Shown here: one piece after another, positions 8,822 through 16,617 of the stretch | Layout: every line of letters starts with the position of its first letter | How positions within the stretch are numbered: the stretch's first letter is position 1 | Program-made: the position numbers and the translations under genes | The notes under the pieces: generated by a model | Seen by the model: the letters and a program-made list of their open reading frames with translations, nothing else | What the model was told of the DNA's origin: nothing | The model's database searches: none | NCBI RefSeq assembly: GCF_002305895.1 | Contig: NZ_CP022203.1 | Span: forward strand, 5,062,501 to 5,126,500 | Length of the DNA: 64,000 nt | Direction: 5' to 3' | Source of the DNA: Corallococcus macrosporus DSM 14697 | GTDB lineage: Bacteria > Myxococcota > Myxococcia > Myxococcales > Myxococcaceae

Positions 8822-10075
8822 CTAGTCGGCCTTGAACCGCTTGATGAGCTCGGCCAGCCGTCCGGCCAGCTGCGTCAGCTCCGCGGCCGCGCCGGTGGCC
8901 TGCTTCGACGCCTGCGTCGTCTGGCGCGTCACGTCCTCGATCTCCGCCATGGAGGCCACCACCTGCTCGGTGGCCGTGCGCTGCTGCTGCGTGGCGAGGT
9001 TGATGACGCGGGCCGCGTCGCTCGTCTCCTGGACACCGGCGAGGATGCCTTCCACCGCCTGCGCCGCCACCGCGCCCAGCTTCTCACCGGACTCCGTGGC
9101 GGCCTTGGACGCCTCGGCGGCGCCGGCCGCGGCGGCCGTGGCCTCGCGGATCTCGGTGATGAGGTTCTTGATCTCCTTGGTGGAGTCCAGGACGTTCTCC
9201 GCCAGGCGCCGCATCTCCGCCGCGACGATGGAGAAGCCCTTGCCGGCCTCACCCGCGCGGCTGCCTTCCAGCGCCGCGTTCAGCGCCAGCAGGTCGGAGC
9301 GGTCCGCGATCTCGTCGATGACCTCCACCACCGTGCCGATGCGCTCCACGCGCTTGGACAGCTTCGCGATGGAGTCCGCCACGGCGACGCCGTCGCTGCG
9401 GATCTGCTGCATGGCCTGGATGAACTCGCCAATGGCGCCCCGGCCCGCGCGCGCCGCGCCCAGCGTCTCCTCCGCCACGCGCGCCACGCTGCCCGCGTTC
9501 TCGGCGATCTGCGCCGACGCGTGCTTCAGCTCCTCCATGGTGGCGGTCGTCTCGTGGATGGCCGCCGCCTGCTCCGTGGAGGACGTCTCGTGCTGCGTGG
9601 AGGCCGCCAGCACCTGGTTGGCGGACGAGGACAGGCGCAGCGCCGCCTCGTTGATCTCCCGCACGAAGGTGCGCAGCGTCTCGATGACCTTGCCGAAGCC
9701 CTCCAGCAGGGGCCCGAGCTGGGGGTCTTCCGTGGTGGTGTTCCACCGCGACAGGTCGCCCTCGCGCACCAGGCTGATGAGCGAATCCAGCGCCTGGTCG
9801 ATCTCCTGCGCCGCCACGTGCTTGCGGTGCTCGGAGGCGGCGAACTGGTCCAGCACCTGGTTGAGCAGGTGCGCCAGCTCCGCGCCGGACTCACCCACCA
9901 GCTCCTTGGGCACGCGGGCCTGGAGGTTGCCGGACAGCACCGTCAGCAGCGTGTCGGTGATGGCCTTGGTGGAGGAGACGGTCGACGCCGCGTTGGTGGC
10001 ACCGGCCTTGGAGGCGGGGGCCTTCCGGGCGCGAGCCTTGGCAGCGGGCTTCTCGTTGGGGGTGTCCAGGGACAT
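8822..10075 (-). CDS. frzCD: FrzCD, cytoplasmic methyl-accepting chemoreceptor
   Basis: A 417-residue soluble chemoreceptor, the length I recall for M. xanthus FrzCD. There is no membrane segment or periplasmic sensor domain. The N-terminus is Lys/Ala-rich (KPAAKARARKAPASKAG), a region implicated in nucleoid binding in M. xanthus. It is followed by a helical region and a conserved MCP signalling hairpin around IADRSDLLALNAALEGSRAG. The ATG at 10075 has AAGGAAGG upstream. The gene sits five bases after frzB. Glutamate-rich heptads flanking the hairpin are the expected methylation helices served by FrzF and FrzG. Confidence 0.97.
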   Translation of the reverse strand: MSLDTPNEKPAAKARARKAPASKAGATNAASTVSSTKAITDTLLTVLSGNLQARVPKELVGESGAELAHLLNQVLDQFAASEHRKHVAAQEIDQALDSLISLVREGDLSRWNTTTEDPQLGPLLEGFGKVIETLRTFVREINEAALRLSSSANQVLAASTQHETSSTEQAAAIHETTATMEELKHASAQIAENAGSVARVAEETLGAARAGRGAIGEFIQAMQQIRSDGVAVADSIAKLSKRVERIGTVVEVIDEIADRSDLLALNAALEGSRAGEAGKGFSIVAAEMRRLAENVLDSTKEIKNLITEIREATAAAAGAAEASKAATESGEKLGAVAAQAVEGILAGVQETSDAARVINLATQQQRTATEQVVASMAEIEDVTRQTTQASKQATGAAAELTQLAGRLAELIKRFKAD

Positions 10076-10080
10076 GTGTC

Positions 10081-10455
10081 TCAGTGCCTTCCTTGAGTCC
10101 TTGCGGTTTCGACCAGGTCGATGAGCAGCACGGTGCGGGCCTCTTCCAGGCACACACCGACTGCGTAGGCTGCGGCGCCGGCCGTGGGGGGCATCCGGCG
10201 CAGGGAATTGACGGGGATGGAGCGCACGCCGTGCACGGCGTCCACCTTGAGGTGGGCCTCGCCCTCCGGGGTGTCGAAGACGATGGCCCGGTTGCCCCGG
10301 TGGGGCAGCCCCAGCTCCGCCAGCGTGAGGTCCTCCGGCAGCGCGCGGTCGATGCGCAGCACCTGGGACGCGTCCGTGCCGTAGAGCGTGGCGCCGATGT
10401 CGAAGAAGAGCAGGTCCACCTCTTCCTCCTTCTCATGGAGGGCGTCGTCGTTCAT
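10081..10455 (-). CDS. frzB: FrzB, CheW-like coupling protein
   Basis: A 124-residue CheW-family protein, part of the receptor-kinase arm of the Frz system. After an acidic N-terminus (HEKEEEVDLL) come the CheW folds: FFDIGATLYGTDASQVLRI, a LGLPHRGNRAIVFD segment and the C-terminal TVLLIDLVE. The ATG overlaps the frzA stop as ATGA, implying translational coupling. The domain is short and divergent compared with FrzA, in line with reports that FrzB does not simply bridge receptor and FrzE. Confidence 0.92.
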   Translation of the reverse strand: MNDDALHEKEEEVDLLFFDIGATLYGTDASQVLRIDRALPEDLTLAELGLPHRGNRAIVFDTPEGEAHLKVDAVHGVRSIPVNSLRRMPPTAGAAAYAVGVCLEEARTVLLIDLVETARTQGRH

Positions 10456-10934
10456 CGCGCCACCGCCCGCTGCCGCGCCGTCTGGAGCAGCTTGGAGAAG
10501 TTGAGGAGGTTGATGGCCTCCTGGTTGCCGCTGGCCTGCACCACGCCCAGCAGGTGCTCGGCCGCGGCGTCCCCGCCCAGGGGCGGTGGGAGGATGTCCG
10601 CCACGGGAACGCGGCGCAACCCCAGCACCGTGTCCGCGACGACGCCGGCCACGTAGCTGCCCGTGACGCCGACGAACAGCCGGGTGCGCGGGCCAATGCG
10701 GGCCTCCCCCTTGGAGAGGAAGCGCAGCAGGTCCAGCACCGGGAGCACCTCACCCCGGTGACCGGTGACGCCCATGATGAAGGACGGGGTGCGCGGCAGG
10801 GGCGTGAGCAGCCCGGCCCGGAGCACTTCGAGCACGTTCTCACTGGGCACGCCCAGGCGGAGGTCGCCCACGCGGAAGCAGAAGAACTCCTGCTCCGGCC
10901 GGGCCTGGGCGGCCAAGGCGCGGTCCGGAGCCAT
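10452..10934 (-). CDS. frzA: FrzA, CheW coupling protein
   Basis: A 160-residue CheW homologue that couples FrzCD to FrzE. The core is typical: FFCFRVGDLRLGVPSENVLEV, then FIMGVTGHRGEVLPVLDLLRF and VGVTGSYVAGVVADTVLGL. I chose ATG 10934. An in-frame TTG at 10973 lies only nine bases past the likely -10 element, so it falls at or before the transcription start. First gene of the frz operon, divergent from frzZ. Confidence 0.93.
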   Translation of the reverse strand: MAPDRALAAQARPEQEFFCFRVGDLRLGVPSENVLEVLRAGLLTPLPRTPSFIMGVTGHRGEVLPVLDLLRFLSKGEARIGPRTRLFVGVTGSYVAGVVADTVLGLRRVPVADILPPPLGGDAAAEHLLGVVQASGNQEAINLLNFSKLLQTARQRAVAR

Positions 10935-10981
10935 CCGGAGTGCTCGCTGGAGGGGAGTCGAGGTCGTGGTCAAGGCGCCAA

Positions 10982-11010
10982 AGTATCCGGAGGCGACGAA
11001 TAGCGGTCAA
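10982..11010 (-). promoter_or_regulatory. Sigma-70-type promoter of the frz operon
   Basis: On the minus strand TTGACC (11010-11005) is separated by exactly 17 bases from GATACT (10987-10982). These match the -35 and -10 consensus at 5/6 and 4/6 positions. Transcription would begin near 10975, leaving a leader of about 40 bases before the frzA ATG. Seen in sequence; activity is inferred. Confidence 0.6.
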
Positions 11011-11104
11011 GAGGACCCGACGGCCAGCCCGCCTGGTCGCCGTTTCGATGGTCCGCGCTGCACCAAAGGTGTAGGGTTCCACTGCGAAGCCCTTGAGGAG
11101 GACG

Positions 11105-11982
11105 ATGTCGCGCGTACTGGTCATTGACGACAGCCCGATGCTGGTGGAGCTCACCGTCCGGGCACTCACCGCCGCCGGCTACCAGGCGAGCGGCGCGCAG
11201 GACCTGGCCAGCCTCGAGCAGAAGCTCGCCGAGGGGCCGTTCGCGCTCATCCTCATGGACGTCAACATGCCGGAGATGTTCGGCGATGACGTCGTGGAGT
11301 ACCTCCGCCGCCAGAAGAAGGTCACCGCGAAGCTGGTCCTCTATTCCGACATCTCCGAGGCGGAGCTGGACGGGAAGACGAAGGCGTCCGGGGCGGATGG
11401 CTACATCCTGAAGAGCGGCGGGCTGGAGGCCGTGCTGGGCGGGGTCATGGGTCTCATCGGCCCCCCTGCCCTGGGTGTCCCCACCGCGGTGCCCGCGCCG
11501 GCCGCGGCCCCGTCGCCGCGCCCGCAGCGCCGGCGCCGGCCCCCAGCGCTCCCGCCGCCGCCCCCGCCGCGACGGGCCTCAAGGCCGCGCCCACCACGGG
11601 CGGGCGCAAGCCGCGCATCCTCATCGTGGATGACAGCGAGATGACGGCCCGCATCATTGAAGCGGACCTGGTGGCCAAGGGCTTCGAGGTCCACGTCGCC
11701 GACACGGCCGACAAGGCCACGAAGATCATCCTCAAGAAGCAGACGCGCCCGGACCTGGTGCTGCTGGATGTGCGCATGCCCAACGTGAACGGCGAGCAGT
11801 TCTGCCGCTTCATCAAGAGCAACAGCCTCTTCAAGGGCATCAAGGTGCTGCTGTGCTCCGGGGAGAACGTCGAGGAGCTGCAGCGCATCTGCCGCGAGGC
11901 GGGCGCCGACGGCTACATCCCCAAGGACGCGGTGATGGGGAACCTGGTGGCCAAGGAGCTGATGCCCACCGGCAACGAGTAG
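11105..11982 (+). CDS. frzZ: FrzZ, dual response-receiver protein, interrupted by a frameshift in the linker
   Basis: The output protein of the Frz pathway, with two CheY-like receivers joined by an Ala/Pro linker. ATG 11105 has GAGGAGG upstream. Receiver 1 (RVLVIDDSPM, phospho-Asp in LILMDVNMPEMFGDD) is in one frame. Receiver 2 (RILIVDDSEM, VLLDVRMPNVNGE) is in the -1 frame. As given, the first frame becomes Arg-rich after 11511 and stops at 11644, giving 179 residues. The other frame reads a clean Ala/Pro linker from there (VAAPAAPAPAPSAP). One missing C in the CCCC run at 11508-11511 explains it. Restoring it gives 292 residues, near the M. xanthus length of about 290. It may be a sequencing error, a real mutation or recoding. 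Confidence 0.85.
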
Positions 11983-11993
11983 ACGTTCCGGGG

Positions 11994-12016
11994 TGGGGGC
12001 CGTGGCTCAGCCCCCA
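11994..12016. terminator. Hairpin between frzZ and the convergent radical SAM gene
   Basis: TGGGGGC pairs with GCCCCCA across a nine-base loop, in the 47-base gap between the two stop codons. It can serve both strands. Confidence 0.5.
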
Positions 12017-12029
12017 GCCCTCCCGGGCG

Positions 12030-13334
12030 CTACCGAGGCCCCGCGGCGTTCTCGCGCTCTTCCAGTCCCCGCGCGAAGTTGCCCACGACGAGCCCCGGCC
12101 GCGCCGCCTTCAGCCGCTGGAGCAGCGTGCGGATGCCCACCGGCTCACCGCCCGCGCCCCGCTCGCGCGCCACCTCCAGGTACTGCAAGGGGTCGATGCA
12201 CAGCGAGCGCGTCTGCACCTGGTCCACGCGGTACTTCTTCACCAGCCGCTCCAGCGCCCGCACCTCGCCCTCGCGGTCGGTGACGCCGGGGAACAGCAGC
12301 AGGTTCAGCGCCAGGTACGCGCCGCGCTCGCGCGCCAGGGCGATGGACGCCTCCACGTCCTCCCAGCCGTACTTCACCGGCTTGTAGTAGGCCTCGTAGA
12401 GGTCCTTCACCGCCGAGTTGAGCGACACGCGGATGGCGTCCAGCCCCGCGTCGAACAGCGCCTCCAGGCCGCGCGTGAGGCTGGCGTTGGTGTTGATGTT
12501 GATGGAGCCCGCCTGCGTGCGCGCGCGCATGTAGCGGATGGCCTCGGCGATCTGCTTCCAGCGCGTGAGCGGCTCGCCCTCGCAGCCCTGGCCGAAGCTC
12601 ACCATGGTGCGGCCCGGCGCGTGCTCCAGGTGGAAGAGGCCAATCTGGCCCATCTCCTCCCCCGTGGGTCCGTCATCCATGCGCTCGTGTGACGCCGGCG
12701 GGCCGTCCGCGGGCTGGTCGGAGATGCAGCCCACGCAGCGCGCGTTGCACATCACGGACGCGGGGATGGCGGCCTCGTCCCGCACGTAGAAGGTGTTCTG
12801 CGACGTGAAGCAACTGTAGACGAGCGCGCACGTCTTGAGCTGCTTGAGCACCCGGTTGTCCGGGAAGCGCGCCAGGTGCTGCGCCACCAGCCCCTTCATC
12901 TCCGGCGTGGAGAAGCGCTCCGGGTTCCAGTGCGAGCGGCGGTCCGTGTGGATGGCCCACGCCACCGGCCCGTCCCCCACCCACGCGGCGGCGGTATAGG
13001 CCCACTGCGGCAGCACCGGCCCGCTCCCCTTCACCTCACCGGGGAGGAACGTCCGCGTGTAGCCCGGGGGCAGCAGCGCGCCCACCGCGTTGGGGACGAA
13101 CGTCTTGCCGCCCACCTTCATCTCCCGGACGAGCTCCAGCTCGCCCGTCTCCGGGTGCAGCCCCACGGGGAGGCGGCCCGGCAGGTGGACGAGCCGCCCG
13201 GCGGACGGCAGCGGAATGGGCTTGTCCTGCGGCGGAACGAGCTCCTCGCCGCTGCGCAGCGTGGCGAGCAGGTACGGATGTTCCATCACCCGTCCCTTGG
13301 GGTCCGCGAATAGGAGCTTCGGGGCAGACGTCAT
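12030..13334 (-). CDS. Radical SAM protein of unknown substrate
   Basis: A 434-residue radical SAM protein. The cluster-binding motif is C-x3-C-x2-C (MCNARCVGC), followed by the SAM-binding SFGQGCEGEPL and the strand INTNASL. About 210 residues precede the cluster motif, containing a Pro-rich start and WVGDGPVAWAIHTDRRSHW. The C-terminal part (VDQVQTRSLCIDPLQYLEV) completes the barrel. The ATG at 13334 has a CAGGGAC sequence upstream; longer in-frame starts have none. The gene sits between frzZ and aldA, convergent with the former and divergent from the latter. No partner gene or peptide substrate is visible. Confidence 0.8.
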   Translation of the reverse strand: MTSAPKLLFADPKGRVMEHPYLLATLRSGEELVPPQDKPIPLPSAGRLVHLPGRLPVGLHPETGELELVREMKVGGKTFVPNAVGALLPPGYTRTFLPGEVKGSGPVLPQWAYTAAAWVGDGPVAWAIHTDRRSHWNPERFSTPEMKGLVAQHLARFPDNRVLKQLKTCALVYSCFTSQNTFYVRDEAAIPASVMCNARCVGCISDQPADGPPASHERMDDGPTGEEMGQIGLFHLEHAPGRTMVSFGQGCEGEPLTRWKQIAEAIRYMRARTQAGSININTNASLTRGLEALFDAGLDAIRVSLNSAVKDLYEAYYKPVKYGWEDVEASIALARERGAYLALNLLLFPGVTDREGEVRALERLVKKYRVDQVQTRSLCIDPLQYLEVARERGAGGEPVGIRTLLQRLKAARPGLVVGNFARGLEERENAAGPR

Positions 13335-13444
13335 GTCCCTGGTAACTAACACGAGCGCCGCGCGCTTCATCACGCATCGCATCCAACGCCTCGCGTCATG
13401 TCTCCAGGGGGAGATGGCCCCATGCGGGGCTGTCCGCCAGCGCC

Positions 13445-13473
13445 TTGATTCCCCCTTGGGCCCCCGTTAGGGT
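13445..13473 (+). promoter_or_regulatory. Candidate promoter of aldA
   Basis: TTGATT and TAGGGT are separated by 17 bases, with the likely start site about 30 bases before the aldA GTG. Matches to consensus are 4/6 and 3/6, so this is a moderate candidate. Confidence 0.35.
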
Positions 13474-13510
13474 CCGCGCGCTTTTTTATGTCCCCCTCTC
13501 GGAGGCAGTC

Positions 13511-14635
13511 GTGATCGTCGGAGTTCCCAAGGAGATCAAAACCCGCGAGTACCGCGTTGGCATGGTGCCGGCTGGCGTGAGCGCCTTCATCGCCGCGGGT
13601 CACACGGTCCTGATCGAGACGAACGCCGGCGTTGGCTCCGGCATCCCCGATTCGGAGTTCCAGCGCGTCGGCGCTCAGATCGTCGCCAGCGCGGACGAGC
13701 TCTGGAAGCGCTCGGAGATGATCATCAAGGTCAAGGAGCCCATCGCGCCCGAGTACGCGCGCATCCAGCCCGGACAGATCATCTACACGTACTTCCACCT
13801 GGCCGGCGTGGACCCGGAGCTGACCAGGACGCTGATTCAGAAGAAGGCCGCGGCCGTGGCGTATGAGACGCTGCAGCTCGATGACGGCAGCCTGCCGCTG
13901 CTCAAGCCCATGAGCGAGGTGGCCGGGAAGATGGCCATCCAGGTGGGCGCCAAGTGCCTGGAGAAGGCGCACGGCGGCAAGGGCATCCTCCTGGGCGGCG
14001 TGCCCGGCGTGCGCCGCGGCCGCGTCACCGTCATCGGCGGCGGCGTCGTGGGCCTGTGCGCCGCCAAGGTGGCCCTGGGCATGGGCGCCGAGGTCACCAT
14101 CCTCGACGTCAACATGGAGCGCCTCACCTACCTGGACGACGTGTTCCTCGGCCGCGTCGGCGTGCTGGCGTCGGACTCGGAGAGCATCGCCCGCTCCGTG
14201 CGCGAGGCCGACCTCGTGGTGGGCGCGGTGCTCATCCCCGGCGGCAAGGCCCCGAAGCTCGTCTCCGAGGCCCTCATCTCGGAGATGACCCCGGGCGCCG
14301 TGGTGGTCGACGTCGCGGTGGACCAGGGCGGCTGCATCGAGACGTGCAAGCCCACCACCCACGACAACCCCACCTTCGAGGTCCACGGCGTCGTCCACTA
14401 CTGCGTGGCCAACATGCCGGGCGCCGTGCCCCAGACGTCCACCTACGCCCTCACCAACGTCACCCGCCCCCACTCGCGGAAGATCGCCGACATGGGCCTG
14501 ATTGAGGCCGTGAAGTCCGACCGCGCCCTCGCGCGTGCGCTGAACACCTACAACGGCCACGTCACCTACGAGGCCGTCGCGAAGGACATGGGCTACCCCT
14601 ACATGCCCATCAACGACGCGCTCGCCGGCAAGTAA
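13511..14635 (+). CDS. aldA: Alanine dehydrogenase
   Basis: NAD-dependent oxidative deamination of L-alanine to pyruvate and ammonia. The 374-residue length is typical. Visible features are the N-terminal [18 protein letters not shown], the substrate-side Lys in IIKVKEP, the His in YTYFHLAG, the Rossmann glycine loop [13 protein letters not shown] with Asp in ILDVN, and [12 protein letters not shown] with the catalytic Asp. The GTG start has GGAGGC just upstream. In M. xanthus, disruption of aldA near frz impairs development, and this gene occupies the same neighbourhood. It is followed by a strong hairpin, so it is probably monocistronic. Confidence 0.95.
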   Translation: MIVGVPKEIKTREYRVGMVPAGVSAFIAAGHTVLIETNAGVGSGIPDSEFQRVGAQIVASADELWKRSEMIIKVKEPIAPEYARIQPGQIIYTYFHLAGVDPELTRTLIQKKAAAVAYETLQLDDGSLPLLKPMSEVAGKMAIQVGAKCLEKAHGGKGILLGGVPGVRRGRVTVIGGGVVGLCAAKVALGMGAEVTILDVNMERLTYLDDVFLGRVGVLASDSESIARSVREADLVVGAVLIPGGKAPKLVSEALISEMTPGAVVVDVAVDQGGCIETCKPTTHDNPTFEVHGVVHYCVANMPGAVPQTSTYALTNVTRPHSRKIADMGLIEAVKSDRALARALNTYNGHVTYEAVAKDMGYPYMPINDALAGK

Positions 14636-14668
14636 GCCCGGCAAGCAGGGAGACGACGCGGTCCCTGG

Positions 14669-14703
14669 CGGGGAGGTTCGGATGGCGACATCCGGCCTCC
14701 CCG
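14669..14703 (+). terminator. Nested hairpin terminator after aldA
   Basis: Outer arms CGGGGAGG/CCTCCCCG (8 base pairs) enclose inner arms CGGATG/CATCCG with a GCGA loop, followed by TTCGTT. It lies 34 bases after the aldA stop and upstream of the sigma factor gene. Confidence 0.7.
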
Positions 14704-14793
14704 TTCGTTATCTCTGCTGGGGAATATGTTTCCCTGGCCGGCGTCGTGTATTCCCGAAGCGGGCGTGCGGGCGGGTGTAGCGGGATGCCGTTG

Positions 14794-14821
14794 TTGCCCT
14801 GGTTGTTCCCGTGCATACATT
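14794..14821 (+). promoter_or_regulatory. Candidate promoter of the ECF sigma factor gene
   Basis: TTGCCC and TACATT are 16 bases apart, each matching consensus at 4/6. The start codon is about 50 bases past the expected transcription start. An inverted repeat GGGAA-N5-TTCCC at 14720-14734 lies farther upstream. Whether the sigma factor also acts on its own promoter cannot be told from this. Confidence 0.35.
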
Positions 14822-14877
14822 TGACGGGTAAGCGACAACTCATTCCCCATTTGTTTCGGGCCCTTGGAAGGCGGGAC

Positions 14878-15519
14878 ATGTTGGATTTCAGGCAACCCAA
14901 CCGGACGAAGCAGGAATTCGAAGAGCTGGCGCTAGCCCACCTGGACCCGCTCTACTCGGCGGCCCTGCGCCTGACGAAGAACGAGCGTGACGCCGAGGAC
15001 CTGGTGCAGGACACCTGCATGCGGGCCTACCGCTTCTTCGACAAGTTCGAGCGCGGGACGAACATCAAGGCCTGGCTCTTCAAGATCCTCACCAACACCT
15101 TCATCAACCGCTACCGCCGCAAGGTGAAGGAGCGCACGGTGGTGGAGGGCGTGGAGCGGGAGGCCGTCCACGAGCGCTTCGTGAGCCGGGACGCGACGGA
15201 CTTCGCGGCCAACCCGGAGCAGTACTTCTTCGACCGACTCCTGTCGGACGACGTGCTGCGGGCCATCGACTCGCTGCCCATCGACTTCCGGCTGGTGGTC
15301 ATCCTCGCGGACCTCCAGGAGTTCTCCTACAAGGAGATCGCGGAGATTCTGGAGTGCCCGGTGGGCACGGTGATGAGCCGCCTGTTCCGCGGGCGCAAGC
15401 TCCTGCAGAAGAACCTGCGCGAGTACGCGGAGGGCCAGGGCGTCTTCCGGCATGATGGAGAGCCGGTGAACGCCCCCGCGGACCTGGAAGAGTATCGCCA
15501 CAGGAAGAAGACAGGGTAG
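14878..15519 (+). CDS. rpoE1: ECF sigma factor, RpoE1-like
   Basis: An extracytoplasmic-function RNA polymerase sigma factor of 213 residues. Region 2 includes [20 protein letters not shown] and [15 protein letters not shown]. Region 4 is [20 protein letters not shown] with the helix-turn-helix [18 protein letters not shown] linker of about 45 residues separates them. The ATG at 14878 follows GGAAGGCGGGAC. The gene is followed after 22 bases by a zinc-finger anti-sigma protein. In M. xanthus an ECF factor at this position near frz, RpoE1, affects motility behaviour. The symbol rests on that shared order. Confidence 0.9.
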   Translation: MLDFRQPNRTKQEFEELALAHLDPLYSAALRLTKNERDAEDLVQDTCMRAYRFFDKFERGTNIKAWLFKILTNTFINRYRRKVKERTVVEGVEREAVHERFVSRDATDFAANPEQYFFDRLLSDDVLRAIDSLPIDFRLVVILADLQEFSYKEIAEILECPVGTVMSRLFRGRKLLQKNLREYAEGQGVFRHDGEPVNAPADLEEYRHRKKTG

Positions 15520-15541
15520 AACCCGGTTCCTAGCGCGCCCC

Positions 15542-16441
15542 ATGAACTGCCAGGACCTCGAACGGCTGCTCTATCCGTACCTCGACGGCGAATTCCAGCC
15601 CGAGGAACGAGTGGACCTCGAAACCCACCTCTCCGGGTGCGCTGCTTGCCGGCGCCGCGCGGAGGAAGAGAAGCAGATGCAGCAGGCGCTGCGGCGAGCC
15701 GCGCGCCACTCCGTTTCTGGCATGCGGGCCCCCGCCTCGCTCCGGGCCGGCATCCAGGTGGGCCTCAAGCAGGAGCAGCGCCGTGCCCAGGTTGGGGTGT
15801 GGCTGCGCGCCGGGGCCATGGCGCTGGTGGTGGTGACGGTGGGCGGCGGCTGGGCCGCGTTCCACACCGAGCAACGCCTGAGCGCCGCGCGGACGGAGGC
15901 GGTGCAGCGCCACAGCAAGAGCAAGGCGCTCCCCTTTGAAATCGCCTCCAACACCCCGGAGCAGGTGGAGGAGTGGTTCAAGGACAAGGTGGATCCGCGC
16001 ATCACCGTCCCGCAGCTCCCCAAGGCCAAGCCGCTGGGCGGGCGCATCTCCATCCTCAACGGCCGCGAGGTCGCCTACATCAGCTACGAGACGCTGCCGG
16101 ACAACGAAGACGAGCCGCGCCGCAGGCTGGGCGTCTTCGTGCTCCCCGGTGACGACGAAGGCGCCCTCCCGAAGTTCCAGGCGCTGCAGGCCGTGGAGGT
16201 GGACTCCGCGCAGGGCTTCAACGTGGTGACGTGGCGCGACGACGAAATCGTCTACGAGATGGTCACCGACATGGACGAAAGCGACATCCGCCGGATGCTC
16301 GCCGAGCGCGACAGCGGCGAGAAGCTCGCGCGCAAGTCCGCGCCGGAGTCCGATGAGCCGCTTTACTCGCTCCCTCCCGCGGTCCGCCCTCCGTACTCCC
16401 GGCCCCCCATCTCCATCGAGCCGGTGACGTACCCGCAGTGA
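15542..16441 (+). CDS. Membrane anti-sigma factor with ZAS zinc-binding domain
   Basis: A 299-residue partner of the preceding sigma factor. The N-terminal ZAS domain has Cys3 and the H-x3-C-x2-C motif in HLSGCAAC (residues 29-36), expected to hold the sigma factor inactive. A single membrane segment follows near residues 95-112 (AMALVVVTVGGGWAAF). The remaining 185 residues would be periplasmic and include GGRISILNGREVAYISYE, resembling the domain seen in other myxobacterial anti-sigma proteins. What releases the sigma factor is not visible. It ends about 40 bases before a terminator hairpin. Confidence 0.87.
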   Translation: MNCQDLERLLYPYLDGEFQPEERVDLETHLSGCAACRRRAEEEKQMQQALRRAARHSVSGMRAPASLRAGIQVGLKQEQRRAQVGVWLRAGAMALVVVTVGGGWAAFHTEQRLSAARTEAVQRHSKSKALPFEIASNTPEQVEEWFKDKVDPRITVPQLPKAKPLGGRISILNGREVAYISYETLPDNEDEPRRRLGVFVLPGDDEGALPKFQALQAVEVDSAQGFNVVTWRDDEIVYEMVTDMDESDIRRMLAERDSGEKLARKSAPESDEPLYSLPPAVRPPYSRPPISIEPVTYPQ

Positions 16442-16478
16442 CGGAAACGTCGGCTGCACGACGGCGCTCGCCCGCTCT

Positions 16479-16502
16479 CCGGGCGGCCAGGATTCCGCCC
16501 GG
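16479..16502 (+). terminator. Hairpin after the sigma/anti-sigma operon
   Basis: CCGGGCGG pairs with CCGCCCGG across eight bases. It separates the sigma/anti-sigma operon from frzS. Confidence 0.6.
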
Positions 16503-16510
16503 TCCGAACA

Positions 16511-16539
16511 TTGACGCTCCCGCGCATGGCCGATAGCCT
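16511..16539 (+). promoter_or_regulatory. Candidate promoter of frzS
   Basis: TTGACG (5/6) and TAGCCT (3/6) are 17 bases apart, just past the preceding terminator and about 80 bases upstream of the frzS start. Confidence 0.4.
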
Positions 16540-16617
16540 CGACGCACATCATCTCCTTGCGCGTCGCGGCTGGTAGGGCGTTGGCGCGCGCCGCACACCA
16601 GGACGGGCCGTCCCTCC

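Noticed and set aside
6746-10096. A 1116-codon open frame on the plus strand through frzE and frzCD
   Set aside because: It is the antisense shadow of two clear frz genes; its product is His/Arg/Gln-rich with no motif. High GC content removes stop codons from such frames.
10935-10973. TTG 10973 as the frzA start
   Set aside because: It falls nine bases after the likely -10 element, and the ATG at 10934 gives the expected protein length.
11626-11982. The second FrzZ receiver as an independent gene
   Set aside because: There is no ribosome-binding site at GTG 11626, the start lies inside the first beta-strand, and the preceding bases read as an Ala/Pro linker. A frameshift is the better explanation.
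13471-13492. The T-run at about 13481-13487 as a terminator
   Set aside because: It faces into aldA, has no stable hairpin before it and lies between the promoter candidate and the GTG start.
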